Assembly: GCF_014297445.1 (NCBI RefSeq)
Contig: NZ_JACORU010000007.1
Span: 248,001-312,000, forward strand
Direction of reading: 5' to 3'
DNA from: Ramlibacter albus
GTDB taxonomy: Bacteria; Pseudomonadota; Gammaproteobacteria; Burkholderiales; Burkholderiaceae_C
Length of the DNA stretch: 64,000 nucleotides
Shown here: piece by piece, positions 57,430 to 64,000 of the stretch
Numbering within the stretch: position 1 is the stretch's first letter
Layout of the letters: the number at the start of each line of letters is the position of its first letter
The notes under the pieces: model-generated
What the model was told of the DNA's origin: nothing
The model's input: only the letters and a program-made list of their open reading frames with translations
Database searches by the model: none
Made by a program: the position numbers and the translations under genes

Positions 57430-58488
57430 ATGTCGCTGTTGCCCTATTCGCTGGCCCGCCCGTTCCTGTTCGGGCTCGATGCCGAGGTCGCGCACGAGCT
57501 CACGCTCGGCTCGCTCGCGCGCGTGCAGGGCACGCCGCTCGCGCTGGCGTATCGCAACAGGTTCGTGGACGACCCTGTCGAGCTCGCCGGGCTGCGCTTC
57601 CCCAACCGCGTGGGGCTCGCCGCCGGGCTGGACAAGAACGCGCGCTGCATCGACGGGCTCGGTGCGATGGGTTTCGGTTTCGTCGAGGTGGGCACCGTCA
57701 CGCCCAAGCCGCAGCCGGGCAACCCCAAGCCGCGCATGTTCCGGCTGCCGCAGGCGGATGCGCTGATCAACCGGCTGGGCTTCAACAACGACGGGCTCGA
57801 GGCTTTCATCGGCAACGTCAAGCGCTCTTCCTTCCGCTCGCGCGGCCGGTTGCTCGGGCTGAACATCGGCAAGAACGCGGCGACGCCGATCGACAAGGCC
57901 ACGTGCGATTACATCGTGTGCCTCGAAGGCGTGTACCCGCACGCGGACTACGTCACCGTCAACATCTCCAGCCCCAACACGCAGAACCTGCGTTCGCTGC
58001 AGAGCGACGAGGCGCTGGACGGCCTGCTCTCCGCGCTCGCGCGCCAGCGCGAGGCGCTGGCCACGCAGCATGGCCGACGCGTGCCGATGTTCGTGAAGAT
58101 CGCACCGGACCTGGACGAGAAGCAGGTGGAAGTGATTGCGGCGACGCTGCGGCGGCAAGGCATGGACGGCGTGATCGCGACCAACACCACGATCGCGCGC
58201 GATGCGGTGAAGGGCTTGCCGCATGCGGAGGAAACCGGGGGCCTGAGCGGGGCGCCGGTGCGCGAGATGAGCAATCGCGTGATCTCGCAACTGCGTGCTG
58301 CATTGGGACCCGGCTTCCCGATCATCGGCGTAGGCGGCGTCATGAGCGCGCAGGACGCCGTGGACAAGGTGCAGGCGGGTGCGGACGTGGTGCAGATCTA
58401 CACCGGCCTCATCTACCGCGGGCCACAGCTTGTCGATGACGTCGCGCGTGCGCTGAAGCGGATGAGCGCTTCAAAGAGCCCTGCGTAG
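57430..58488 (+). CDS. pyrD: Dihydroorotate dehydrogenase (quinone), class 2
   Basis: Membrane-associated flavoenzyme of pyrimidine synthesis that reduces quinone. The 352-residue protein has the N-terminal helical extension of class 2 enzymes ([22 protein letters not shown]), [18 protein letters not shown] (catalytic Ser region), and [10 protein letters not shown] near the FMN site. The start at MSLLPYS was chosen for family fit. Its last 18 bp overlap the convergent TonB receptor gene. Confidence 0.96.
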   Translation: MSLLPYSLARPFLFGLDAEVAHELTLGSLARVQGTPLALAYRNRFVDDPVELAGLRFPNRVGLAAGLDKNARCIDGLGAMGFGFVEVGTVTPKPQPGNPKPRMFRLPQADALINRLGFNNDGLEAFIGNVKRSSFRSRGRLLGLNIGKNAATPIDKATCDYIVCLEGVYPHADYVTVNISSPNTQNLRSLQSDEALDGLLSALARQREALATQHGRRVPMFVKIAPDLDEKQVEVIAATLRRQGMDGVIATNTTIARDAVKGLPHAEETGGLSGAPVREMSNRVISQLRAALGPGFPIIGVGGVMSAQDAVDKVQAGADVVQIYTGLIYRGPQLVDDVARALKRMSASKSPA

Positions 58489-60519
58489 GGCGAGCTTCAG
58501 GCTGTATTGCCGCCCCGGCGCCGGCTCGAAGAATCGCGAATTGCCTTCGTTCACGATCACCGATCCCGCATAGCGGCGGTCCGTGACGTTGTCCACGCGC
58601 AGCGTCGTGTCCAGCGTCCAGTCGCCCATGGGCTTGCGCCAGCCTGCGTGCAGGCCGAACGTGGTCCACGAGCCGGCAGCATCGCTGTTCGCATCGTTCA
58701 CGAACACCTTCGCAGAACGGCGAAGCTCCGCGCCCGCGCGCCAGCCCTGCGCGGGTTCGTACGCGAGGTCCACGCCCGTGAACGAACGCGCGATGCCGGG
58801 AATGCGATTGCCCGTGTCGTCGTACTTCGCCGAGATCCACGTCTGCGCCACCTGCGCGCGCCAGTCGCGCGCGAACTCGAGCGCGGCGCCGAGTTCCGCA
58901 CCGCGACGCGACGTCTCACCCGCATTGCGGAAGGTGCTGCGCCCGCCCACGTTGGACTGGGTGACGATCTCGTCCCGCGTACCCACATCGAACACCGCCG
59001 CCGACCACTCGTAGCGCAGCGTCGCATCGCGCGCCGAACGGCCCTTGAGCCCCGCCTCGATGTTGCGGCTGCGCGCGGGCTTGAGCGCGAAGTTCAGCCC
59101 CGCACGCCCGTCCGGCCGATACGCCAGCTCGTTGAACGTCGGCGTCTCGAACCCCTTGCCCGCCGACGCATACGCATGCAGCCGCGGCGAGAAATTCCAC
59201 ATCGCGGCCAGCACCGGCAGCGCCGCGCTGTAGCTCACCGACCCGCTGTCGTCGCCGTTGGTGCCGACGATGTAGCGGTCGCTGGAACGGAAGCGCACGC
59301 TCGAGTGGCGCACGCCGGCAGTGAGGGTCCACGCATCGGACGGCTTCCACACGGCCTGCACGTAGGGGTCGAGGTTCGTCACGTCGTTGCGCTCGTCGCG
59401 CCGCAACGCGCCCTGCACGCCGAGCGTGGAGCCGACGAAGTTCTGCCAGCCGCGGCGATCCTCTTCGAGTGCGTCGTACGAAAGCCCCGCCACCGCTTCC
59501 AGCGGCCCGCGCTTCGCGGTCCAGCGCACGTCCACGCCACCATAGCGGCGCGTGAGGTCGATCATGCCGCCGGGGTGCAGCGGGTTGGCCTGCGCCGCCG
59601 CGGGGATCGCCTGGTATTGGTCGGTGCCGCGCTCGCCCGTGTAGACCATCACGCGCAGCTTGTCGTCGCCCGCGATGCGCCGCTCGTGCACGAGCCCCAC
59701 CTGCGACTGATGAACGGTCTTGCGCGTGTTGAACGTGAGCGCATTCGCATCGACACCGCGCGGGTTCGCATCGAACTGCGCGCGCGACAGGCCCAGCGGG
59801 TCGTCGGCGCGCAGGTCGAGGATGTTGGCGACGAACATCCATTCGCCGCCGCCTTGCGGCTTCCAGTCGAGGCGCAGGTTGCCGACGCTGCGCTCCGCCG
59901 CGCTGTGGTCACGCCAGCCATCGGTGGAGAAGCGGCTTGCGCTCGCGCTGACACCGACGGCACCTGTCGCACCCGTCACGCGCAGCGCGGGCTTGAGCAG
60001 GCCGTCGCTTCCAGCAACGACCGAGCCCGTTACCGCACCGCGCCCCTCGCCCGCCTCGGTGAACATCTGCACCACGCCGCCCGACGAGTTGCCATACAGC
60101 GCGGAGAACGGCCCGCGCAGCACTTCCACCCGGCTCGCCGACGACAGGTCGAAGTGCGAGAGCTGGCCTTGCCCGTCGGGCATCGTGGCCGGTACACCGT
60201 CGACATACAGCCGCACGCCGCGCACGCCGAACGTGGAGCGCGCGCCGAAGCCGCGGATCGACAGCTGCAGGTCCTGCGCGAAGTTCTGCCGGTCGCGCGC
60301 CGTCACGCCCGGCACGAAAGCCAGCGCCTCGGACAGCTGCACTTCGGCGCGCCCCGACGCGCGCAGGCGCTCGCCGTCGATCACGTCCACCGACGCAGGC
60401 ACGTCGAAAGGCGCGGCCTCGGTCCGCGTCGCCGTGACCGTCACTTGCGGCAGCACTTGTGCCGCGGCAGCGCCGCACGCGAGCGCGCCCGCGCTAGCGA
60501 AGAATCTCGCTCGCCACAT
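58471..60519 (-). CDS. TonB-dependent outer membrane receptor
   Basis: A 682-residue receptor: signal peptide (ending near GAAAAQ), TonB-box-like VTVTATRTE, plug domain ([39 protein letters not shown] in part, [15 protein letters not shown]) and a beta-barrel ending in an aromatic/hydrophobic strand ([11 protein letters not shown]). The ligand is unknown; the plug resembles the FecA/PupA-like and 'PQQ-dependent' receptor types. Its start lies 26 bp inside the upstream FAD oxidoreductase gene, so the two are co-translated. Confidence 0.92.
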   Translation of the reverse strand: MWRARFFASAGALACGAAAAQVLPQVTVTATRTEAAPFDVPASVDVIDGERLRASGRAEVQLSEALAFVPGVTARDRQNFAQDLQLSIRGFGARSTFGVRGVRLYVDGVPATMPDGQGQLSHFDLSSASRVEVLRGPFSALYGNSSGGVVQMFTEAGEGRGAVTGSVVAGSDGLLKPALRVTGATGAVGVSASASRFSTDGWRDHSAAERSVGNLRLDWKPQGGGEWMFVANILDLRADDPLGLSRAQFDANPRGVDANALTFNTRKTVHQSQVGLVHERRIAGDDKLRVMVYTGERGTDQYQAIPAAAQANPLHPGGMIDLTRRYGGVDVRWTAKRGPLEAVAGLSYDALEEDRRGWQNFVGSTLGVQGALRRDERNDVTNLDPYVQAVWKPSDAWTLTAGVRHSSVRFRSSDRYIVGTNGDDSGSVSYSAALPVLAAMWNFSPRLHAYASAGKGFETPTFNELAYRPDGRAGLNFALKPARSRNIEAGLKGRSARDATLRYEWSAAVFDVGTRDEIVTQSNVGGRSTFRNAGETSRRGAELGAALEFARDWRAQVAQTWISAKYDDTGNRIPGIARSFTGVDLAYEPAQGWRAGAELRRSAKVFVNDANSDAAGSWTTFGLHAGWRKPMGDWTLDTTLRVDNVTDRRYAGSVIVNEGNSRFFEPAPGRQYSLKLALRRAL

Positions 60520-61612
60520 ATTCGCCGATCGCCAATGAACTCGTGAGCCCCGGCGACTCGATGCCGAACAGGTTCACCAAACCGGGCACGCCGTGCAAGG
60601 CCGGCCCGTCGATGCGGAAGTCCGGGGCCTTCTCGCCCGGGCCGTAGATCTTCGGCCGCACGCCGCTGTAGCTGGGTGCCAGCGCGCCGTCCGGCAAGGC
60701 GGGCCAGTAGCGCCGCACTTCCGCATAGAAGCCTTCCGCCCGCGCGGGGTCCACCGCGTAGTCGATCTGCTCGGGGCTGCGCACGTCGAGCCACTCGAGG
60801 TCCGGGCCGAACTTCGCCTGCCCGCCCAGGTCCAGCGTGAGGTGCACGCCCAGCCAGGCATCGGCCGGCGCGGGGTAGATCAGGCGCGTGAACGGCGCCT
60901 TGCCCGCGAGGCTGTAGTAGTTGCCCTTCGCGAAGAACTCGCGCGGAATGTGGCGCGCATCGAGCCCGTCGAAGCGGCGCGCGAGCGCGGGCGCATGCAG
61001 CGACGCAGAATTCACGAGGACGTTACAGGCCAGCTCGCTGCCGTCCTGCATTTGCACGACGTGCGGGCCGCTGCGCGACAACACCGCCGATTTCACCGGC
61101 GAACCCAGGGCCACCATGCCGCCGGCGGATTCGAGGTCGCCCTGCAGCGCGAGCATGAAGCCATGGCTGTCGACGATACCCGTCGTGGGCGACGACAGCG
61201 CCGCCGTGCAGCGCAGTGCCGGCTCCAGCGCCACGGCCTGCGCGGCGGTGAGCCACTCCACCGGCACCCCGTTGGCGGCCGCGCGGTCCGCTAGCGCGCG
61301 CAAGCCCGCGGCCTCTTCCTCGGTGTTGGCCACCACCAGCTTGCCGCAGTTGCGGTGCGGCACGCCATGGCTTGCGCACAGCTCGTACAACAAGGCCTTG
61401 CCGCGGACGCACATGCGCGCCTTCAGCGAGCCGGGCGTGTAGTACAGGCCGGCGTGGATCACCTCGCTGTTGCGCGAGCTCACGCCCTGGCCGATGGCGC
61501 CCTCGGCCTCGGCCACGATGGTTTCGCGGCCGGCCCCAGCCAGCGCGCGCGCCACCGCCAGGCCCACCGCCCCGGCGCCGATCACCAGCGCATCAACGCT
61601 GTCCATCATCAA
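60494..61612 (-). CDS. FAD-dependent oxidoreductase, L-2-hydroxyglutarate dehydrogenase-like
   Basis: A 372-residue DAO-family flavoprotein: N-terminal FAD motif [19 protein letters not shown], then [21 protein letters not shown], which closely matches L-2-hydroxyglutarate oxidase/dehydrogenase (LhgO/L2HGDH). The C-terminal [14 protein letters not shown] and [15 protein letters not shown] also fit. It would oxidise L-2-hydroxyglutarate or a similar 2-hydroxy acid to the keto acid. Overlaps the TonB receptor by 26 bp; divergent from the cNMP-binding gene (71-bp gap). Confidence 0.87.
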   Translation of the reverse strand: MMMDSVDALVIGAGAVGLAVARALAGAGRETIVAEAEGAIGQGVSSRNSEVIHAGLYYTPGSLKARMCVRGKALLYELCASHGVPHRNCGKLVVANTEEEAAGLRALADRAAANGVPVEWLTAAQAVALEPALRCTAALSSPTTGIVDSHGFMLALQGDLESAGGMVALGSPVKSAVLSRSGPHVVQMQDGSELACNVLVNSASLHAPALARRFDGLDARHIPREFFAKGNYYSLAGKAPFTRLIYPAPADAWLGVHLTLDLGGQAKFGPDLEWLDVRSPEQIDYAVDPARAEGFYAEVRRYWPALPDGALAPSYSGVRPKIYGPGEKAPDFRIDGPALHGVPGLVNLFGIESPGLTSSLAIGEYVASEILR

Positions 61613-61683
61613 AGGTAGGGAGATTCATGCGTCGATTGTGGCCCAGCGGCACCATAATCGGGGCGAGGCGGAGGCTCACCACA

Positions 61684-62172
61684 ATGAATGCATTCCTGGT
61701 GCCCAAGAAGCCGGACATCTCCCGGCTGGTCGAAGCAGTGCGCGCCAACACGAGCGAGGACACGTTGTCGCGGTTCATGCCGGACTCGGCGTGGGACGTG
61801 GTCGCCGAATACCTGTCACCCGAGAAGATCGAACGAGGCCACGTGCTCATCGCGCAGGGCGCGCTGGACCGCACGCTCTACTTCGTGGAAAGCGGCATCC
61901 TGCGCGTGCACCGCGGCCACCACAACGCCGAACTGCAACTGGCCGTGCTCGGCCCCGGGGCCGTCGTGGGCGAAGGCGCATTCTTCTCGCACGTCGAGCG
62001 CAGCGCCACGGTGCAGGCCACGCAGCCCACCGTGCTGTGGGCACTGACGCCGCGCCGTTTCGACAAGATGAGCAAGGCTCACCCGGAGGCGGCGCTCGCG
62101 CTGTCGATGGCGCTGGGCGCCGTCGTGTCCACGCGCATGCTCAACGTCGCGCGCAAGATCAGCATCACGTAG
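61684..62172 (+). CDS. Cyclic nucleotide-binding domain protein
   Basis: A 162-residue protein consisting of a single cNMP-binding beta-roll (YLSPEKIERGHVLIAQGALDRTLYFVESGILRV, in part; GPGAVVGEGAFFSHVERSATVQA). No HTH follows, so it is not a full Crp/Fnr regulator. It may be a small effector-binding adaptor. A GGAGG box 9 bases before the ATG at 61684 supports that start; an ATG at 61627 is an alternative. Confidence 0.85.
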   Translation: MNAFLVPKKPDISRLVEAVRANTSEDTLSRFMPDSAWDVVAEYLSPEKIERGHVLIAQGALDRTLYFVESGILRVHRGHHNAELQLAVLGPGAVVGEGAFFSHVERSATVQATQPTVLWALTPRRFDKMSKAHPEAALALSMALGAVVSTRMLNVARKISIT

Positions 62173-62180
62173 TCACGCCG

Positions 62181-62708
62181 TCACGAAAGCGCGTTGCGCC
62201 ACGCCACCGCGTCGGCCGACGCGGTGTCGCCCTGGAAGATCAGGTCCGCCAACGGCTTGCGCGGGTGCACGAGCCGCATCTCGCCATCCTTGGACAGCCA
62301 CACGGGTACGTGCACCGAAGCGCGCGCGAGGTAGTCGATGACCTGCTCCACCTTGGCGAGGTCCACGGTGGATGGATCGCGCAGGTAGCGGCCGACGAAG
62401 TAGCGGCGCTCGAACGGGTTGGCGCTTGCGGATTGCGCCTCGTACGAGAACATCACGCCCAGCAGGTCGGGGCGGAAGTCCTCGGGGATTTCCGGCGCAC
62501 GCATCCAGGTGCACAGCCACTCGCGGCACACCTGCGGGCGCTGCTCGTAGATGCCGCAGCCCTTGCCGGTGCAATTGGGGCACAGCACGCCGGACTGTTT
62601 CTGCAGCTGCGGCGAATCGATGCGCAGGGCCTGGCAGCAGGCCACGCACTCGCCGCATTGGCGGGGCGCGGGCTTCGCCGGCTGGAGGTTGTAGCGGACC
62701 GAATACAT
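62181..62708 (-). CDS. YkgJ-family cysteine cluster protein
   Basis: A 175-residue protein with a cluster of cysteines at its N-terminal half (CGECVACC, LCPNCTGKGCGIYEQRPQVCREWLC) typical of the YkgJ/CxxCxxCC zinc- or iron-binding family. Biochemical role unknown. The start at MYSVRYNL is preferred; an ATG 27 bases upstream is possible. Convergent with the cNMP-binding gene (8-bp gap). Confidence 0.85.
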   Translation of the reverse strand: MYSVRYNLQPAKPAPRQCGECVACCQALRIDSPQLQKQSGVLCPNCTGKGCGIYEQRPQVCREWLCTWMRAPEIPEDFRPDLLGVMFSYEAQSASANPFERRYFVGRYLRDPSTVDLAKVEQVIDYLARASVHVPVWLSKDGEMRLVHPRKPLADLIFQGDTASADAVAWRNALS

Positions 62709-62760
62709 GGGACGGCGCGAGCGTAGCAGACGCACGCGGCCGCCCCTTTGCGAATGCCGC

Positions 62761-63117
62761 TTACTCGCCCGAAGCGGACACTTCGCGCGTGGAGCGGTTG
62801 TAGCGGATCGTGATCTTGTCCAGCTCGCACAGGTCGACGTTCTCCCACGTCACCTTGGAGTTGTCGTCGTCGAACACGACCTGGATGTCCTGCTTGCAGG
62901 CGGCCTTGTCCGAGAACGCGAAGCGCTTGGACTTGCCGTTCTCCAGCATGCCGTCGCCCATGCGGTCGCGGCCCCAGTTGTTGCTCTTCGTGGGCGAGAT
63001 GTAGACCTCGCGGATGTCGTAGCCGGTGCGGTTGACCAGCGTGAAGTCGGCATCGCCGGCGTGGGCGGCCACGGCCAGCGCGCTGGCGGCCAGCGCGAAA
63101 AGGAACTGCTTCTTCAA
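62761..63117 (-). CDS. Small secreted protein of unknown function
   Basis: 118 residues with a signal peptide (KKQFLFALAASALAVAAHA) and a mature part of about 98 residues with two cysteines (KAACKQD, VDLCELD) and a beta-rich look (FTLVNRTGYDIREVYISP). The start is a TTG at 63117, decided by a GAGGG box (63123-63127) 5 bases upstream; a longer frame to 63234 lacks a binding site. The mature domain resembles secreted single-domain proteins whose function is not known. Confidence 0.75.
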   Translation of the reverse strand: MKKQFLFALAASALAVAAHAGDADFTLVNRTGYDIREVYISPTKSNNWGRDRMGDGMLENGKSKRFAFSDKAACKQDIQVVFDDDNSKVTWENVDLCELDKITIRYNRSTREVSASGE

Positions 63118-63250
63118 GGGAACCCTCTTGTTTGAACTTCTGCGCGACTTTGCGCATGGCGATGCTGCCGCGCATTGCAACAAGATGCAACAGAAATGCG
63201 CGTAACAGGCTAATCCCTGAGGGGTTTGCGCCACGCCACTGCGACGGGCA

Positions 63251-64000
63251 TCACTTCAACCCCGCCACCCCCTGCTGCTGGTAGTACTTCAGCGCGCCCG
63301 GATGGAACGGGACGCTCGTGTTGTGCACCGCGTTGGCCGCGCGCGTCGGGCCCGCGAGCGCATGCAGCGCCGTGGGGTCCGCCACCGAAAGGACGGTGCG
63401 GGTGATCCAGTACGCGTCGGCCTCGGGGAAGTCCTTGTGGACCAGCGCGAAGTTCCAGGCCGACACGCTGCGCAGCGCGGTGGCCTGCCCTTTGTACGTG
63501 CCCGGCGGCACCGCGGACTCGCCCAGGTAGGGGAACACGCGCCGCACGGCCGCCACTTCGTCGCCGCTGAAACCGAAGACCACGGCATCGGCCGCGTCCG
63601 CGACGGTCTTGATGCCTGGCACGGGTATCGCGCCGCCCTGGAACATCGCGTCGATGCGTCCTGCGATGACGCTTGCGGCCAGTTCTGCCGGCGTGCCGTT
63701 GATGGGAACGAAGTCCAGGCCGACCGCGGCGGCAAAGCCCTTGAAGTAGACCTCCGAGGGGCCGCCCGAAGGGCCGACGCCCACGCGCTTGCCACGCAAG
63801 GAGCTCATATTCGTGATGCCGCTCGATCGCAGCGCGACGGCCTGGTACGCCGCTTCGTACATCGGGAATAGCGCGCGCAGGTTGTCGTGCTTCACGCCCT
63901 GTGTCCACGCGGCCTGGCCGGTGTACGCCTCGTGGGCGGTGCTCATGAGGACCAGCGCCATGCCCTGCGGGTCGGCGTTGATGCGCCGTGCGTTTTCCAC
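63251..64000 (-). CDS. TAXI-family TRAP transporter solute-binding protein, partial (5' end outside window)
   Basis: The visible 249 residues are the C-terminal part of a periplasmic binding protein of the TRAP-associated extracytoplasmic immunogenic (TAXI) family. Recognisable: STAHEAYTGQAAW, LRALFPMYEAAYQAVALRSSGI, LRGKRVGVGPSGGPSEVYF, GRIDAMFQGGAIPVP, and the C-terminal PFHPGALKYYQQQG. These proteins deliver small carboxylates or amino acids to a TRAP permease, which is not in the window. The frame runs off the right edge; the signal peptide is missing. Confidence 0.87.
   Translation of the reverse strand: MENARRINADPQGMALVLMSTAHEAYTGQAAWTQGVKHDNLRALFPMYEAAYQAVALRSSGITNMSSLRGKRVGVGPSGGPSEVYFKGFAAAVGLDFVPINGTPAELAASVIAGRIDAMFQGGAIPVPGIKTVADAADAVVFGFSGDEVAAVRRVFPYLGESAVPPGTYKGQATALRSVSAWNFALVHKDFPEADAYWITRTVLSVADPTALHALAGPTRAANAVHNTSVPFHPGALKYYQQQGVAGLK

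Overview
The window is a strongly GC-rich chromosomal segment of a betaproteobacterium of the order Burkholderiales, most likely a member of the Comamonadaceae (Ramlibacter/Variovorax type). The evidence is the gene order (der-hfq-hflX-hflK-hflC-DUF2065; hisS-yfgM-bamB-der; sucA-sucB-lpd-zapE; aceE-aceF-BPH-lpd), the lipoamide dehydrogenase with its own lipoyl domain in the PDH operon, and a proteasome homolog known from betaproteobacteria. No rRNA, prophage, insertion sequence or CRISPR array was found. Nearly all genes are conserved and tightly packed. Both edges cut a gene: a D-amino acid dehydrogenase on the left and a TAXI-type solute-binding protein on the right.

Layout. 1-2.6 kb (+): end of dadA, a palindromic repeat, and the NAD(P)HX repair enzyme. 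2.6-24 kb is an almost unbroken minus-strand run, read from right to left: rluD, scpB, rluB, ndk, rlmN, pilW, rodZ-like, ispG, hisS, yfgM, bamB, der, hfq, hflX, hflK, hflC, DUF2065, rimO; then, beyond one tRNA-Leu(CAG) on the plus strand, rnr and a short-chain dehydrogenase. 24-27.9 kb: bamD (+), a DinG/YoaA-type helicase and a YdcH-like peptide (-), and a PP2C phosphatase (+). 27.9-35.2 kb (-): 2-oxoglutarate dehydrogenase operon odhA-odhB-lpd-zapE plus a secreted coiled-coil protein. 35.3-38.5 kb (-): propionate-CoA ligase, an isochorismatase-like hydrolase and a degenerate GGDEF protein. 38.7-42.7 kb: a NarL-type two-component pair (+), a PQQ-type sugar dehydrogenase (-), an NlpC/P60 peptidase and an orphan type IV pilin (+). 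43-49.8 kb (-): pyruvate dehydrogenase operon aceE-aceF-BPH-lpd. 50-56.7 kb (+): a membrane sensor kinase, a FixJ-type regulator, folD, an M3 oligopeptidase and a glutaredoxin-like secreted protein. 56.7-64 kb: rpiA, pyrD, a TonB receptor, an FAD oxidoreductase, a cNMP-binding protein, a YkgJ-type cysteine-cluster protein, a small secreted protein and the TAXI protein.

Two themes stand out. First, central carbon metabolism (PDH, OGDH, propionyl-CoA entry, folate C1) is interleaved with signalling and quality-control genes. In particular, a self-compartmentalising protease homolog (BPH) lies between the E2 and E3 genes of pyruvate dehydrogenase and overlaps the E3 start. Second, several short palindromic repeats occur. 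Some are intergenic, but one lies inside the signal-peptide coding region of bamB and another inside the interdomain linker of the PDH lipoamide dehydrogenase. A large 127-bp-arm inverted repeat fills the only gene-free stretch longer than 300 bp (42668-43049), between two convergent genes.

Limits: all calls come from reading the sequence and the translated proteins. No database search, folding or alignment program was run. Start codons were chosen by family length, overlaps and ribosome binding sites, and are marked where doubtful.
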